Shown here in pieces: positions 17,371-26,696 of a stretch of 64,000 nt of DNA. The translations under genes and the position numbers were made by a program. This DNA is from Labedaea rhizosphaerae. GTDB taxonomy: Bacteria > Actinomycetota > Actinomycetes > Mycobacteriales > Pseudonocardiaceae. The notes beneath the pieces were generated by a model that saw only the letters and a program-made list of their open reading frames with translations, ran no database searches and was not told the DNA's origin. Where the stretch lies: assembly GCF_004362825.1 (NCBI RefSeq), contig NZ_SNXZ01000002.1, forward strand, positions 925,365 through 989,364, given 5' to 3'. How positions within the stretch are numbered: position 1 is the stretch's first letter; the number at the start of each line of letters is the position of its first letter.

Positions 17371-18247
17371 GCACCGCGTCGGCGAACGCGGCCGGCGCCT
17401 CCTGCGGGACGTTGTGGCCGACGCCGGCCAGCAGGCGGTGCTCGTAGGGACCGGTGAAGCACTCGCGGTCCTCGGCCGCGCTCGGGCCGCCGACGCCGTC
17501 GGCACCGCTTTCCAGCACCACGGTCGGCACGGTGATCGGCGGCTGCCGCGCGATCAGGTCCTCGAGCGGCTGGTAGCGCGGATCGCCGTCCACCAAGGTG
17601 AACCGGTGCCGGTAGGAGTGGATCACCACGGGCACGAAGTCCGGTGCGTGCAGGCTCGGCGCGCTCGCCGCGAAGGCCGTGTCGGCGCCGGTCCACGTCG
17701 GCGACCAGGTGCGCCACAGCAACGCGCACAGCTCCTCGCGGTGGCGTTCCAGGCCGAGCCGCCCCCGCTCGGAGTGGAAGTAGTACTGGTACCAGTAGGT
17801 CCGTTCCCACTCCGGCTTGGCCGGCTCGCCCGCCGACGCCAGGTGCTGGACGTTGTAGCCGTCGACCGTGACCAGCCCGCGCACCCGGTCCGGCCACAGC
17901 GCGGCGGCGATGCAGGCGGCCCGTCCGCCCCAGTCGTAGCCGCCGAGCACCGCGGACGCGAGGCCGAGCGCGTCGAGGAAGTCGAGCAGGTCCTGCGCGA
18001 GCGCGGCCTGCTGGCCCGAGCGCATCGTGGCGTCGTCGAGGAACCGCGTCGGGCCGAAGCCGCGCAGGTAAGGCGCGTAGACGCAGGTGCCCGCGTCGGC
18101 GAGCAGCGACGCGACCTCGTCGTAAGCCCGGACGTCGTAGGGAAAACCGTGCAGCAGCACGACCGGGACACCGCCGGGATCGCCTGCCTGTTCGTACCCG
18201 ATCTCGAGCAGCGGTGTGGTCACGCTGCCGCGCGAACTGAACCCCAT
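17342..18247 (-). CDS. Alpha/beta hydrolase (epoxide hydrolase/dehalogenase-like)
   Basis: A 301-residue alpha/beta hydrolase. HGFP forms the oxyanion-hole loop, GGYDWGG has Asp as the nucleophile (the epoxide hydrolase/haloalkane dehalogenase pattern), and GVGHNVPQEAP holds the catalytic His. The cap region is Tyr/Trp-rich (YWYQYYFH). The ATG at 18247 is the probable start; a GTG 8 codons later is also possible. It is divergent from the GntR regulator with only 25 bp between starts, so the regulator may control it. Confidence 0.85.
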   Translation of the reverse strand: MGFSSRGSVTTPLLEIGYEQAGDPGGVPVVLLHGFPYDVRAYDEVASLLADAGTCVYAPYLRGFGPTRFLDDATMRSGQQAALAQDLLDFLDALGLASAVLGGYDWGGRAACIAAALWPDRVRGLVTVDGYNVQHLASAGEPAKPEWERTYWYQYYFHSERGRLGLERHREELCALLWRTWSPTWTGADTAFAASAPSLHAPDFVPVVIHSYRHRFTLVDGDPRYQPLEDLIARQPPITVPTVVLESGADGVGGPSAAEDRECFTGPYEHRLLAGVGHNVPQEAPAAFADAVLTTAAMSRS

Positions 18248-18272
18248 CGGCCAAGCATCACATAGTGGGATC

Positions 18273-18920
18273 ATGGGCGTCATGACCAAGGCGGGGAGCT
18301 TCGAGCCGGAGTCGGAGCGGGTCACCAGGCAGCTGCGCGACGAGATCCTCGATGGCGCCCGCGCGCCCGGCGACCGGCTGGTCGAGCGCGACCTCGCCGC
18401 CGATCTGGGCGTGAGCCGGGTGCCGGTGCGGGACGCCCTGCGCGTGCTCGTCGCCGAGGGTCTCGTGACGCCTCGACCCAGGTCGTGGGCCGTGGTCCGC
18501 GCGTTCACGGCCGCCGACGTGGCCAACCTCAACGAAGTGCGTGCCGCGTTCGAGCCGCTGACGTTCCGGCTGGCCGCGCAGCGTCGCACCGACGAGGGGG
18601 TGGAGCGCCTGCGCGCCTTGGTCACCGACGAGCTCGCCGCGGCCCGGGCGGGCGACGCCGTACGGGCGCGCCGGGCCGCGGCCGACTTCCACGAGGCCGT
18701 GATCTCGTTGGCGGGCAACGACTTGCTCGCCGAGCTGCACGGGGTGTTGCGCAGCCGGCTGCGCTGGCTGCTCGGCCAGCACGACGACCTGATGGCCGTC
18801 GCCGAGCAGCACGAGCAGCTGTGCGCCGCCATCGCCGCCGGCGACCTGGCCCTGGTCGACGAACTCGCCGCCGCCCACCTGGCCGACGGCCAGCGCATGG
18901 CCACCGCCCGCCACACCTGA
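18273..18920 (+). CDS. GntR family regulator, FCD type
   Basis: A 215-residue repressor-type protein with an N-terminal winged helix (LRDEILDGARAPGDRLVERDLAADLGVSRVPVRDALRVL, quoted in parts: ERDLAADLGVSRVPVRDAL) and a C-terminal all-helical FCD ligand domain (ADFHEAVISLAGN supplies a metal-type His). FCD regulators usually sense small acids or degradation intermediates. The ATG at 18273 is preceded by GTGGGA; a second ATG at 18282 is possible. A TGGTATACCA palindrome in front of the next gene is a good operator candidate. Confidence 0.87.
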   Translation: MGVMTKAGSFEPESERVTRQLRDEILDGARAPGDRLVERDLAADLGVSRVPVRDALRVLVAEGLVTPRPRSWAVVRAFTAADVANLNEVRAAFEPLTFRLAAQRRTDEGVERLRALVTDELAAARAGDAVRARRAAADFHEAVISLAGNDLLAELHGVLRSRLRWLLGQHDDLMAVAEQHEQLCAAIAAGDLALVDELAAAHLADGQRMATARHT

Positions 18921-18929
18921 CCCCACCCA

Positions 18930-18946
18930 TTCATACCTCATGAATA
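18930..18946. promoter_or_regulatory. Short inverted repeat ATTCAT-N5-ATGAAT
   Basis: A 6-bp inverted repeat 10 bases after the GntR stop codon. It is AT-rich against a GC-rich background and could be a second operator or a weak terminator. Evidence is the symmetry alone. Confidence 0.3.
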
Positions 18947-19047
18947 CGTGACCCTGCCTGGCGATCGTGCAGGTCAGAGGCGCTTTGCCGCGTCCTCCGC
19001 ACGGGAATTAGCCCGCTTAATCCCGCCGAGGAGGAGCACGGGAGATT

Positions 19048-19057
19048 TGGTATACCA
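19048..19057. promoter_or_regulatory. GntR/FadR-type operator TGGTATACCA
   Basis: A perfect 10-bp palindrome with the TGGT/ACCA half sites typical of FadR-subfamily regulators. It contains a TATACC -10-like hexamer and lies 8 bases before the amidohydrolase start region, so a bound repressor would block transcription directly. Confidence 0.55.
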
Positions 19058-19064
19058 TTTGGAG

Positions 19065-20228
19065 GTGATTCTGAGTGATGTGCGGCCGTGGGGCGGGGCT
19101 GGGATGGATGTGGTGATCGCCGATGGGGTGATCACCGAGGTGGTGCCCGCCGGCATTGCGGGCGGGGACGAGCGCCTCGACGGCGGCGGTCTGCTCGCGT
19201 TGCCGGGCTTCGTCAACGCGCACGCCCACGTCGACAAGAGCTGGTGGAACCAGCCGTGGGTGTCCTTCGGCGGCGAGCGCACGACGCAGGGGCGGATCGC
19301 GCACGAACGGGCCGAGCGCGACAAGTACGGCATCCCGAGCGTGGACGGCGTCGTGGCGGTGCTGCGCGAGTTCCTGCGGCACGGCACCACCGCGACCCGC
19401 ACGCACGTGGACGTCGACCTCGGCATCGGACTGCGCGGCATCGAGTCGGTGCGCGAGGCGGCCGCCGTGCTCGACGGTGCGATCGACGTGGAGATCGTGG
19501 CGTTCCCGCAGGACGGCGTGCTGCGCCGCCCCGGCGTGCTCGACCTGCTGGACCAGGCCGTCGCGGCCGGGGCGAGCCACATCGGCGGCATCGACCCGGC
19601 GGGCATCGACCGCGATCCGGTCGGCCAGCTGGACGGGCTGTTCGAGATCGCGCGCCGCCGCGGCGTCGGGGTGGACATCCACCTGCACGACCACGGCGAG
19701 CTCGGCGCGTTCCAATACGAGCTGATCGCTGAGCGCGCGCAGGACACCAAGGTCACCGTGTCCCACGGGTTCGCGTTGGGTGAGGTGACGGGCGAGCGGC
19801 AGGAGGCGCTGCTCGATCAGGTTGCGACGGCGGGGATCTCGCTGGCGACGGTCGCACCCGTCGGCTCCGCTCCCCTGCCGTGGCGCGGCATGCGCGATCG
19901 CGGCATCGCCACGGGCCTCGGCACCGACGGCATCCGCGACTTGTGGTCACCCTTCGGCGACGGCGACCTGTTGCGGATCGCGTTGGGTTACGCGCGGCTG
20001 CACGGCCTGCGCACCGACGAGGAGCTGACCTACGCCGTCCGGCTCGCCACCACCGACGGCGCGTCCTATGTGGACCGCCAGCGGCACGACATCACGCCCG
20101 GCGCCCGCGCGGACATCGTCCTGATCGACGCCGAGAACGTGCCGGACGCATTGGTGCGTGTGCCATCGCGGAAGCTCGTGCTCGCCGGTGGCCGGGTGGT
20201 CGCGCGGGACGGCGAGGTGCTGGTCTAG
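19065..20228 (+). CDS. Amidohydrolase, cytosine deaminase-like
   Basis: A roughly 387-residue metal-dependent amidohydrolase. HAHVDKSWW is the first metal-binding motif, HLHDHGEL and VSHGFALG give further His ligands, and GLGTDGIRDLWSP holds the terminal Asp. The HAHVDKS form is typical of the cytosine deaminase/N-isopropylammelide group. The start is uncertain: GGAGG abuts the GTG at 19065 and is 5 bases from a CTG at 19071. A longer frame from 18948 has an Arg-rich leader unlike the family. Convergent (4-bp overlap) with a cytidine deaminase. The substrate is probably a nucleobase-like amine. Confidence 0.82.
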   Translation: MILSDVRPWGGAGMDVVIADGVITEVVPAGIAGGDERLDGGGLLALPGFVNAHAHVDKSWWNQPWVSFGGERTTQGRIAHERAERDKYGIPSVDGVVAVLREFLRHGTTATRTHVDVDLGIGLRGIESVREAAAVLDGAIDVEIVAFPQDGVLRRPGVLDLLDQAVAAGASHIGGIDPAGIDRDPVGQLDGLFEIARRRGVGVDIHLHDHGELGAFQYELIAERAQDTKVTVSHGFALGEVTGERQEALLDQVATAGISLATVAPVGSAPLPWRGMRDRGIATGLGTDGIRDLWSPFGDGDLLRIALGYARLHGLRTDEELTYAVRLATTDGASYVDRQRHDITPGARADIVLIDAENVPDALVRVPSRKLVLAGGRVVARDGEVLV

Positions 20229-20665
20229 GAGGTGTGCACATCCTTGGATGGCCATTCGCCGTCACCGAAGTGCATGCCCCAGTAGTGCGGGTACAGGTCC
20301 CGTAGCGTGCGCGCCGCCCAGCCGGTCGGCCCGCTCCCCTGCGCCACGGCGACCTGCACGTCCGGCCCCCACAACGCGAGCCGTTCCTGGCACATGCCGC
20401 ACGGCGCGAGCACGGAGAGCGCGCCCTGGTCGTCACTGCACACGCAGGCGGACGCGGTCACCGCACGGTCCATTGTGTACGCCTGGCAGTACGCCCCGGT
20501 CTCCGCGCAGAGCGTGGCGCACGAGTTCAGGTTGTCGAAGCTGACGCTGGTGAGGATCTGGCCGTCGTCGAGGTACACGGCCGCCGCCACGTGGTAGCCG
20601 GGCTCGGCGAACCGCCGGGTCAACTGGTCAACGGCGGCGTCGACGAGCCGCTGGTCGAGGGTCAC
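20225..20665 (-). CDS. Cytidine deaminase-like protein
   Basis: A 146-residue zinc deaminase of the cytidine deaminase fold. CAE at 53-55 gives one zinc cysteine and the catalytic Glu, and PCGMC at 88-92 the other two cysteines: the all-cysteine form found in tetrameric Gram-positive cytidine deaminases and in blasticidin-S deaminases. It converts cytidine (or an analogue) to uridine plus ammonia. It ends against the amidohydrolase gene and follows the response-regulator gene on the same strand with a 9-bp gap. Confidence 0.83.
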   Translation of the reverse strand: MTLDQRLVDAAVDQLTRRFAEPGYHVAAAVYLDDGQILTSVSFDNLNSCATLCAETGAYCQAYTMDRAVTASACVCSDDQGALSVLAPCGMCQERLALWGPDVQVAVAQGSGPTGWAARTLRDLYPHYWGMHFGDGEWPSKDVHTS

Positions 20666-20674
20666 GCCGTCAGG

Positions 20675-21346
20675 CTAGCGAGCGTTCGGCGAGCGCACGA
20701 TGCCGTTGTCGAACGCGTAGACGATGGCGGCCGCGCGATCACGCAGGTCGAGCTTGGCGAAGATCCGCCCGATGTGGCTCTTCACGGTCAGCTCGGAGAT
20801 CACCAGCGAGGCCGCGATCTCGGCATTCGTCAGCCCTTGCCCGATGGCCCGCAACACGTCCAGTTCGCGCGCGGTCAGCAGCTCCGGCGTCGTCGCCGGT
20901 TTCGCGGGCGCGGCCTGCCGGTAGGTGGCCAGCACCCGCGCGGTCACCGTGGGGTCGAGCCAGCTGTCGCCGGCCGCGACGGTGCGGACGGCGCGGATCA
21001 GGTCCTCGGCCGGCGAATCCTTGAGCACGAAGCCCGCGGCTCCGGCCCGCAACGCCCCCGAGAGCAACTCGTCGTCGTCGAACGTGGTCAGGGCCAGCAC
21101 CGGCGGGCGGTCGCTCTCGCGGCGCAGGCGGTGGGTGGCTTCGATGCCGTCGACGTTCTTCATGCGCAGGTCCATGACGACCACGTCGACCTCGTTGGCG
21201 GCCAGTGCGGCGGGCACGTCCGCGCCGTCGGCGCACTCGTCGACGATGTGGAACCCGGCCCGCTTGCGCAGGATCCGGCGCAGCCCCGAACGCACCAGCT
21301 CCTGGTCGTCGACCAGCAGGACGCGCACCTCGCCCTCGTCGGTCAT
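20675..21346 (-). CDS. NarL/LuxR family response regulator
   Basis: A 223-residue regulator. The receiver domain has Asp13/Asp14 (LLVDDQ), the phosphoacceptor Asp59 (VVVMDLRM), a Thr in LALTTF and a Lys in GFVLKDSP. The LuxR-type HTH is at about 155-215 (LTARELDVLRAIGQGLTNAEIA). It overlaps the sensor kinase gene by ATGA, making an obvious two-component pair. Confidence 0.93.
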   Translation of the reverse strand: MTDEGEVRVLLVDDQELVRSGLRRILRKRAGFHIVDECADGADVPAALAANEVDVVVMDLRMKNVDGIEATHRLRRESDRPPVLALTTFDDDELLSGALRAGAAGFVLKDSPAEDLIRAVRTVAAGDSWLDPTVTARVLATYRQAAPAKPATTPELLTARELDVLRAIGQGLTNAEIAASLVISELTVKSHIGRIFAKLDLRDRAAAIVYAFDNGIVRSPNAR

Positions 21347-22512
21347 GGCGCGCTCACGGTCAGGAGGGGAACGGTGACGTCGATGACCCAGTCGCCACCA
21401 CGTGGTCCCACCGTCAGCTCCGCGCCGAGTTGGGCAGCCCGTGTGGCCATCCCATCGAGCCCGTTGCCGCTCGTGCCGCGCTTGTTCTCCACTGTGGACA
21501 GAGTATTGCGGACCGTGAGCCGGGCGATCCGCGGGCCGACCACCAGCCGCACCTCGGCCTTGCTTTCCGGCGCGTGCCTGATGATGTTGCCCAGTGATTC
21601 CTGGGCTATCCGGTACAACCCGAGCCCACAGGCCGGTTCGACCGCCGAGAGGTCGCCGCTGGGCACGTAGCGCACGTCGACCCCCGCTCCCCTGGTGCGT
21701 TCGACGAGCGTCGCGATTTCCTCGATGCCGGGCAGGGCATGGGTGTTCGGGCGGTTCGAGGGCAGCAGGCCGACCGAGCGGCGGATGTCGGCCATGGCGC
21801 TGCGCCCGATCCGTTCGGCCTCGGCCAGCGCGTCGATCGCCTCGTCGACGTCGCCGTCGTGCTGCAACGCGTGCCGCGCGGCGGTGACGTGCAACAGCGT
21901 GATGCTCAGCGAATGCCCGACGACGTCGTGCACCTCGCGCGCGATGCGCTGCCGTTCCTCGGCCGCCGCCTGGGTGCGTTCGATCAGGCGCTTGGCCCGC
22001 TCGGCGGCCAGCGCCCGGATCTGCCAGCGCAGCGTGACCCCGACCTCGAGCCCGAGCAGCACCCCGACCACGTGCACCGGCGCGGCGGGCAACGTCCCCA
22101 GCACGCCCGCGACAACGGGCACCGTGGCGCCCATCGCCGCCACCACCAGCGCGACCCAGATCGGCGAGGTCGCCGCGACCTCGCCCGCGACCACCGTGAG
22201 CATCCAGGGCGCGAGGTCGAGGTCGAGCGGGTGGGTCATCAGCAGCACCACGCCGGCGGTGACCAGCACCGACTCCATCCACGGCGCCAGCAGCCGGCCG
22301 GTGACCAGCCAGATGAGCAACGGGCCGAGCGCGAGCAGGCCGGCGGGCACCAGCAGGCCGATCGGCATGTCCCGGCGCTGGATCAAGGCGGCGGCCGCGA
22401 GCACCGTGCCCGCGCCGGTCGACCACGCCGGCACCCACCACGGGTACGGCACGCCGAGGCGGGCGCACGAGTTCTCGATGCGCCGTTTCGCCTGGCTCAG
22501 CACGGTCGTCAC
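21343..22512 (-). CDS. Sensor histidine kinase, NarX/DesK type
   Basis: A 389-residue kinase with about six N-terminal membrane helices (residues 30-165), a coiled linker, the HisKA_3 dimerisation domain with His195 in AREVHDVVGHSLS, and a HATPase domain at about 290-385 (GNGLDGMATRAAQLGAEL as the G box). There is no obvious external sensor domain, so it probably detects a membrane or intramembrane signal. Starts at a GTG; coupled by 4 bp to its response regulator. Confidence 0.92.
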   Translation of the reverse strand: MTTVLSQAKRRIENSCARLGVPYPWWVPAWSTGAGTVLAAAALIQRRDMPIGLLVPAGLLALGPLLIWLVTGRLLAPWMESVLVTAGVVLLMTHPLDLDLAPWMLTVVAGEVAATSPIWVALVVAAMGATVPVVAGVLGTLPAAPVHVVGVLLGLEVGVTLRWQIRALAAERAKRLIERTQAAAEERQRIAREVHDVVGHSLSITLLHVTAARHALQHDGDVDEAIDALAEAERIGRSAMADIRRSVGLLPSNRPNTHALPGIEEIATLVERTRGAGVDVRYVPSGDLSAVEPACGLGLYRIAQESLGNIIRHAPESKAEVRLVVGPRIARLTVRNTLSTVENKRGTSGNGLDGMATRAAQLGAELTVGPRGGDWVIDVTVPLLTVSAP

Positions 22513-22674
22513 CTCATCATCGTAGGAACGGGCACGCCCGGCGGCATCCGTCCGTGGCCGGGAGGTCGCCTCCTACCACGGTAGGAACGCGATTCCCGTC
22601 CGTGGCGCGACGCGAAGGACCCCGCATCCGGCATAGCGTTCTTCTCGGCGGGTCGACATGGGGAGGGATTCGCG

Positions 22675-22979
22675 ATGGGGTGGCCGGAAACGCACCGCTA
22701 CTACGCGGCACTGCGGGAGATCGAGAACACGCTGGACCGCACGGAGCGCCTGCCGTGGCACGCCGGCTACCAGGCGATCTTCGGTGACCGCCACACGTTG
22801 CTGCTCGCGTTGTGGCGGCGCTGGGAGATCATGGTGCAGGCGCAGGGCGACGACGTCACGGCGGCCGAACTCGCCGCGGCGCACCCTGGTCTGGTGCGCG
22901 TCCTGCGAGCACACGCGACGGAGTTGGCACCACTGCGATTCACCGATCCCGTCGGCGAATTCGCCTGGGGAGGAGCGGC

Positions 22980-22983
<4 letters not shown>
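22675..22983 (+). CDS. Small helical protein coupled to a P450
   Basis: A 102-residue, mostly helical soluble protein rich in Trp, Arg and Leu (for example TLLLALWRRWEIMVQ). No family was recognised. GGGAGGG lies 7 bases before the ATG, and its stop overlaps the P450 start by ATGA, so both are probably translated together in equal amounts. It has no iron-sulfur or flavin motif and is not an electron-transfer protein. It may help P450 stability or substrate delivery (inference). Confidence 0.65.
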
Positions 22984-24278
<1,295 letters not shown>

Positions 24279-24331
24279 CTGACGGCCACCACCTCCTGGT
24301 AAGAATTCACCAACTGCCATCGGAGGTCGCC

Positions 24332-25159
24332 ATGTTCTGTCGTCGGGTGCTCCCCTTCCTCGCCGCGGGTGTCGTGCTCGCCGGGCTGGCTTCGGCGGCG
24401 GATGCGTCAGCGGCCGGGCCGCCGCAGCGGGACCTGACCGTGATGAGCTTCAACATCCACCACGGCGGCGGCACCGATGGCGTGGTCGACCTCGACCGGA
24501 TCGCGTCCGTGGTGCGGGCGAACCACGTCGATGTCGTTGCCATGCAGGAGGTCGACCGGCACTACTCCGCGCGCAGCGGCTGGGCCGACGAGCCCGCCGA
24601 GCTGGCGAAGGCCCTGGACTACCACGTGGTGTTCGCGGCCAACATCGACCAGGACCCGCCCGCGCCGGGCAAGCCGCGCGTCCAGTACGGCACCGCGATC
24701 CTGTCGCGCTACCCGATCGTGCACTGGTCGAACACGCTGCTGTTCCGCTCCCCCGACCAGGAACAGCGCGGCCTGCTGCGGGCCGACATCGAGGTGCAGA
24801 GCGTGCGGGTGAGCGTGTTCGACACGCACCTCGAGGCCTACAGCACCATCGACCGGCAGACCCAGGCGTTGCAGGTGGCCGACCTGGTCGCCGACGCGCG
24901 ACCCAGCATCCTGATGGGCGACCTCAACGCCGAGCCGGACGCGCCGGAACTCCAGCCGCTCTTCGGCGCGCTCACCGACGCGTGGCCGGCCGCAGGCACC
25001 GGGCCCGAGCTGACCTATCCCGCCGAGGGACCGGTCAAGCGCATCGACTACGTGCTCACCGGCCCAGGCGCGCAGCCGCGGCAGTGCACCGTGGTGACCA
25101 CGAACCCGGTGGCGAGCGATCATCTGCCGATGGCGTGCCAGGTGACCGTCAGCCGGTGA
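24332..25159 (+). CDS. Secreted endonuclease/exonuclease/phosphatase family protein
   Basis: A 275-residue exported hydrolase. Residues 1-27 are a signal peptide ending around ADASAAG. The EEP fold shows MSFNIHHGGG (metal Asn), AMQEVDRH (metal Glu), FDTHLEAYS, LMGDLNAEPDA (Asp/Asn) and SDHLPMACQ (catalytic His). Members cut nucleic acids or phosphodiesters such as sphingomyelin or inositol phosphates; the substrate here is open. CGGAGG lies just before the ATG. Confidence 0.87.
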   Translation: MFCRRVLPFLAAGVVLAGLASAADASAAGPPQRDLTVMSFNIHHGGGTDGVVDLDRIASVVRANHVDVVAMQEVDRHYSARSGWADEPAELAKALDYHVVFAANIDQDPPAPGKPRVQYGTAILSRYPIVHWSNTLLFRSPDQEQRGLLRADIEVQSVRVSVFDTHLEAYSTIDRQTQALQVADLVADARPSILMGDLNAEPDAPELQPLFGALTDAWPAAGTGPELTYPAEGPVKRIDYVLTGPGAQPRQCTVVTTNPVASDHLPMACQVTVSR

Positions 25160-25253
25160 CGTGCCGTGGGTGTGCGCCTGCCCAGTCGGAGTAGAAGCCC
25201 GCGCCGCCGTCCTCACCCGTCATTGATGGTTGTTCTTGGCAGCCGTGTGGGGT

Positions 25254-25373
25254 GGGTTCGGTTTGACACGGGGACCCCCACGGCGGCCAGCAAGCGCGAA
25301 ACAAGGGGCAGGCAGGCCTGCCCTTGCTTGCCGGACAGCGTACGGCCGCCGTGCCCCGTGTAAAACCGAACCC
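25254..25373. repeat. Large nested inverted repeat beside the HNH gene
   Basis: Arms at 25254-25288 (starting GGGTTCGGTTTGACACGGGG) and 25344-25373 (ending GTAAAACCGAACCC) match along about 30 bp, apart from one mismatch and a 5-base insertion in the left arm. The interior contains a second imperfect hairpin around the AGGCCT centre at 25314-25319. The rest of the 260-bp gap (25160-25419) holds no credible gene. Confidence 0.8.
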
Positions 25374-25405
25374 AGCACGCCGCGTTTGCTTGGTCTCGCT
25401 GGCGG

Positions 25406-25430
25406 CCGCCGCCTGAGGATCAGGCGGCGG
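25406..25430 (-). terminator. Hairpin spanning the HNH stop codon
   Basis: CCGCCGCCTGA at 25406-25416 and TCAGGCGGCGG at 25420-25430 form an 11-bp perfect stem with a 3-base loop. The HNH stop codon (25420-25422) lies in the stem. There is no U-run, which is common for actinobacterial terminators. Confidence 0.6.
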
Positions 25431-26541
25431 TTTGCGCCCACGGTGGTTTGGTGAAGACCGGCAAGCCGTCGTCCATATGTACCGTCCACCCGGCATGATG
25501 AATCAGGCGATGGTGGAATTGACACACCAACACCATGTTGTCCAACCTCGTAGCACCGCCATCAGCCCAATGTTGAATATGATGGGCGTGACATTGGTTC
25601 GGTGTTCGCTCACACCCCGGGACCGCGCAACCTTGATCCCGGATCGCTAGCGCTCTGCGCAATCGTTTGTCGGCTAGGCGTTTCGATTCGCCGATGTCGA
25701 TCGGCTGGGACTTGCTACCCAGCACCACCGGAATGATTTCCGCATCGCAAGCGAAACGGCGGGCCTGCTCCGGAGTCATCCACCGGGCGTCGTCGAGAGT
25801 GGCCTTGCCGATAGCCGTCTGCAGAGTCTCCAGAGAGACCGTGACCGCGATGTGGGGACGCTCGCCACCCTGTACAGGGACTTTGCCAGAGTCGGCGGCG
25901 AAACGGATCACCTCCGCCAGCGCATCACCCTGGCGTTCGATCAGCGTGCGGTCATCACCGGGCTGCGGCGTGGTCAACGAGGACAGCAGGGGGCGCAGGA
26001 CCGCAGCCGTCTCCGCGCCCAACGTGAACCGGCCCTCCAGCGAGCCGTCCTCGCACTCCTGCAAGTCCAGGATGTTCTGGGCTTCGACCACGGTGGGGTC
26101 GGCAGGTTTGGCGCCATCCGGGTCGAGGGCGTCGACCATGCGCTTGCCCAGCCGCGTGAGCTGGGCAGGGTTGAACTCCTTGGCCAGCTCGGCCAGGTCC
26201 GCTTCGACCTGGTCGGCGTGCTCGGCGGGCACCGCCGCGACCGTCTTCGCGATCCGGGTGACGTGCTCAGTAGAGATAACCCCTTCGGCCATCGCCGCCC
26301 GGGCGGCGGGCAACCGCGCCGGGATCGGCTGACCCGTGATCCCTATCTTCGGGCACAGCAACGAAACCTGAGTCTCCAACTGCTTCGCTTCGCGTCGACC
26401 CACCCGCAACGCGTCCATCAGGAACTGCCACAAATGCAGATACCCGGACTCACGCCAATCAACCCGAGAAATCGAATCCAGGATCGCCAAATCAAGCCGC
26501 CGCCGTTCGGCGACAAGCGACTGAAGCTCCCCCAGATCCAT
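25420..26541 (-). CDS. DUF222-HNH endonuclease (13E12 repeat family)
   Basis: A 373-residue protein: a helical DUF222 domain at about 1-230, then a C-terminal HNH nuclease with CAVPGCERTPNQCHAHHIQHW and LVCQFHHRLIHHAGW, giving the zinc cysteines and the HH/N/H catalytic set. This family is multi-copy in actinobacteria and includes the REP13E12 elements of Mycobacterium tuberculosis. The ATG at 26541 is chosen because the upstream frame is Cys/Arg/Leu-rich and the DUF222 domain starts after it. GC content is clearly lower than in its neighbours, most of all near the 5' end, and both flanks are palindromic, which suggests transfer or mobility. Confidence 0.88.
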   Translation of the reverse strand: MDLGELQSLVAERRRLDLAILDSISRVDWRESGYLHLWQFLMDALRVGRREAKQLETQVSLLCPKIGITGQPIPARLPAARAAMAEGVISTEHVTRIAKTVAAVPAEHADQVEADLAELAKEFNPAQLTRLGKRMVDALDPDGAKPADPTVVEAQNILDLQECEDGSLEGRFTLGAETAAVLRPLLSSLTTPQPGDDRTLIERQGDALAEVIRFAADSGKVPVQGGERPHIAVTVSLETLQTAIGKATLDDARWMTPEQARRFACDAEIIPVVLGSKSQPIDIGESKRLADKRLRRALAIRDQGCAVPGCERTPNQCHAHHIQHWADGGATRLDNMVLVCQFHHRLIHHAGWTVHMDDGLPVFTKPPWAQTAA

Positions 26542-26690
26542 AACCCAATCATACCACAACATACCACCAAACGGCCTAACAACAAACGGGCTCAACCCAA
26601 CAAACCAACGACACAAACAACGCAACCGCAACCCGGCAACACAACCCAAAGAAAGGGCGAACACCACACCGCCCCCTCAACCTCGTCCGG
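26542..26690. other. Strand-skewed C/A-rich tract upstream of the HNH gene
   Basis: About 150 bp read almost only A and C on the plus strand (for example CAACAAACCAACGACACAAA), so a transcript running into the HNH gene would have a G/U-rich, poorly structured leader. No gene is visible. The composition is unlike anything else in the window. Confidence 0.7.
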
Positions 26691-26696
26691 GCGCCC

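Noticed and set aside
18930-18946. A phage attachment site
   Set aside because: No tRNA, integrase or second copy was seen; it is only a 6-bp inverted repeat.
18948-19064. N-terminal extension of the amidohydrolase
   Set aside because: The added 39 residues are Arg-rich, cover the promoter/operator and lack a ribosome site; GGAGG lies further on.
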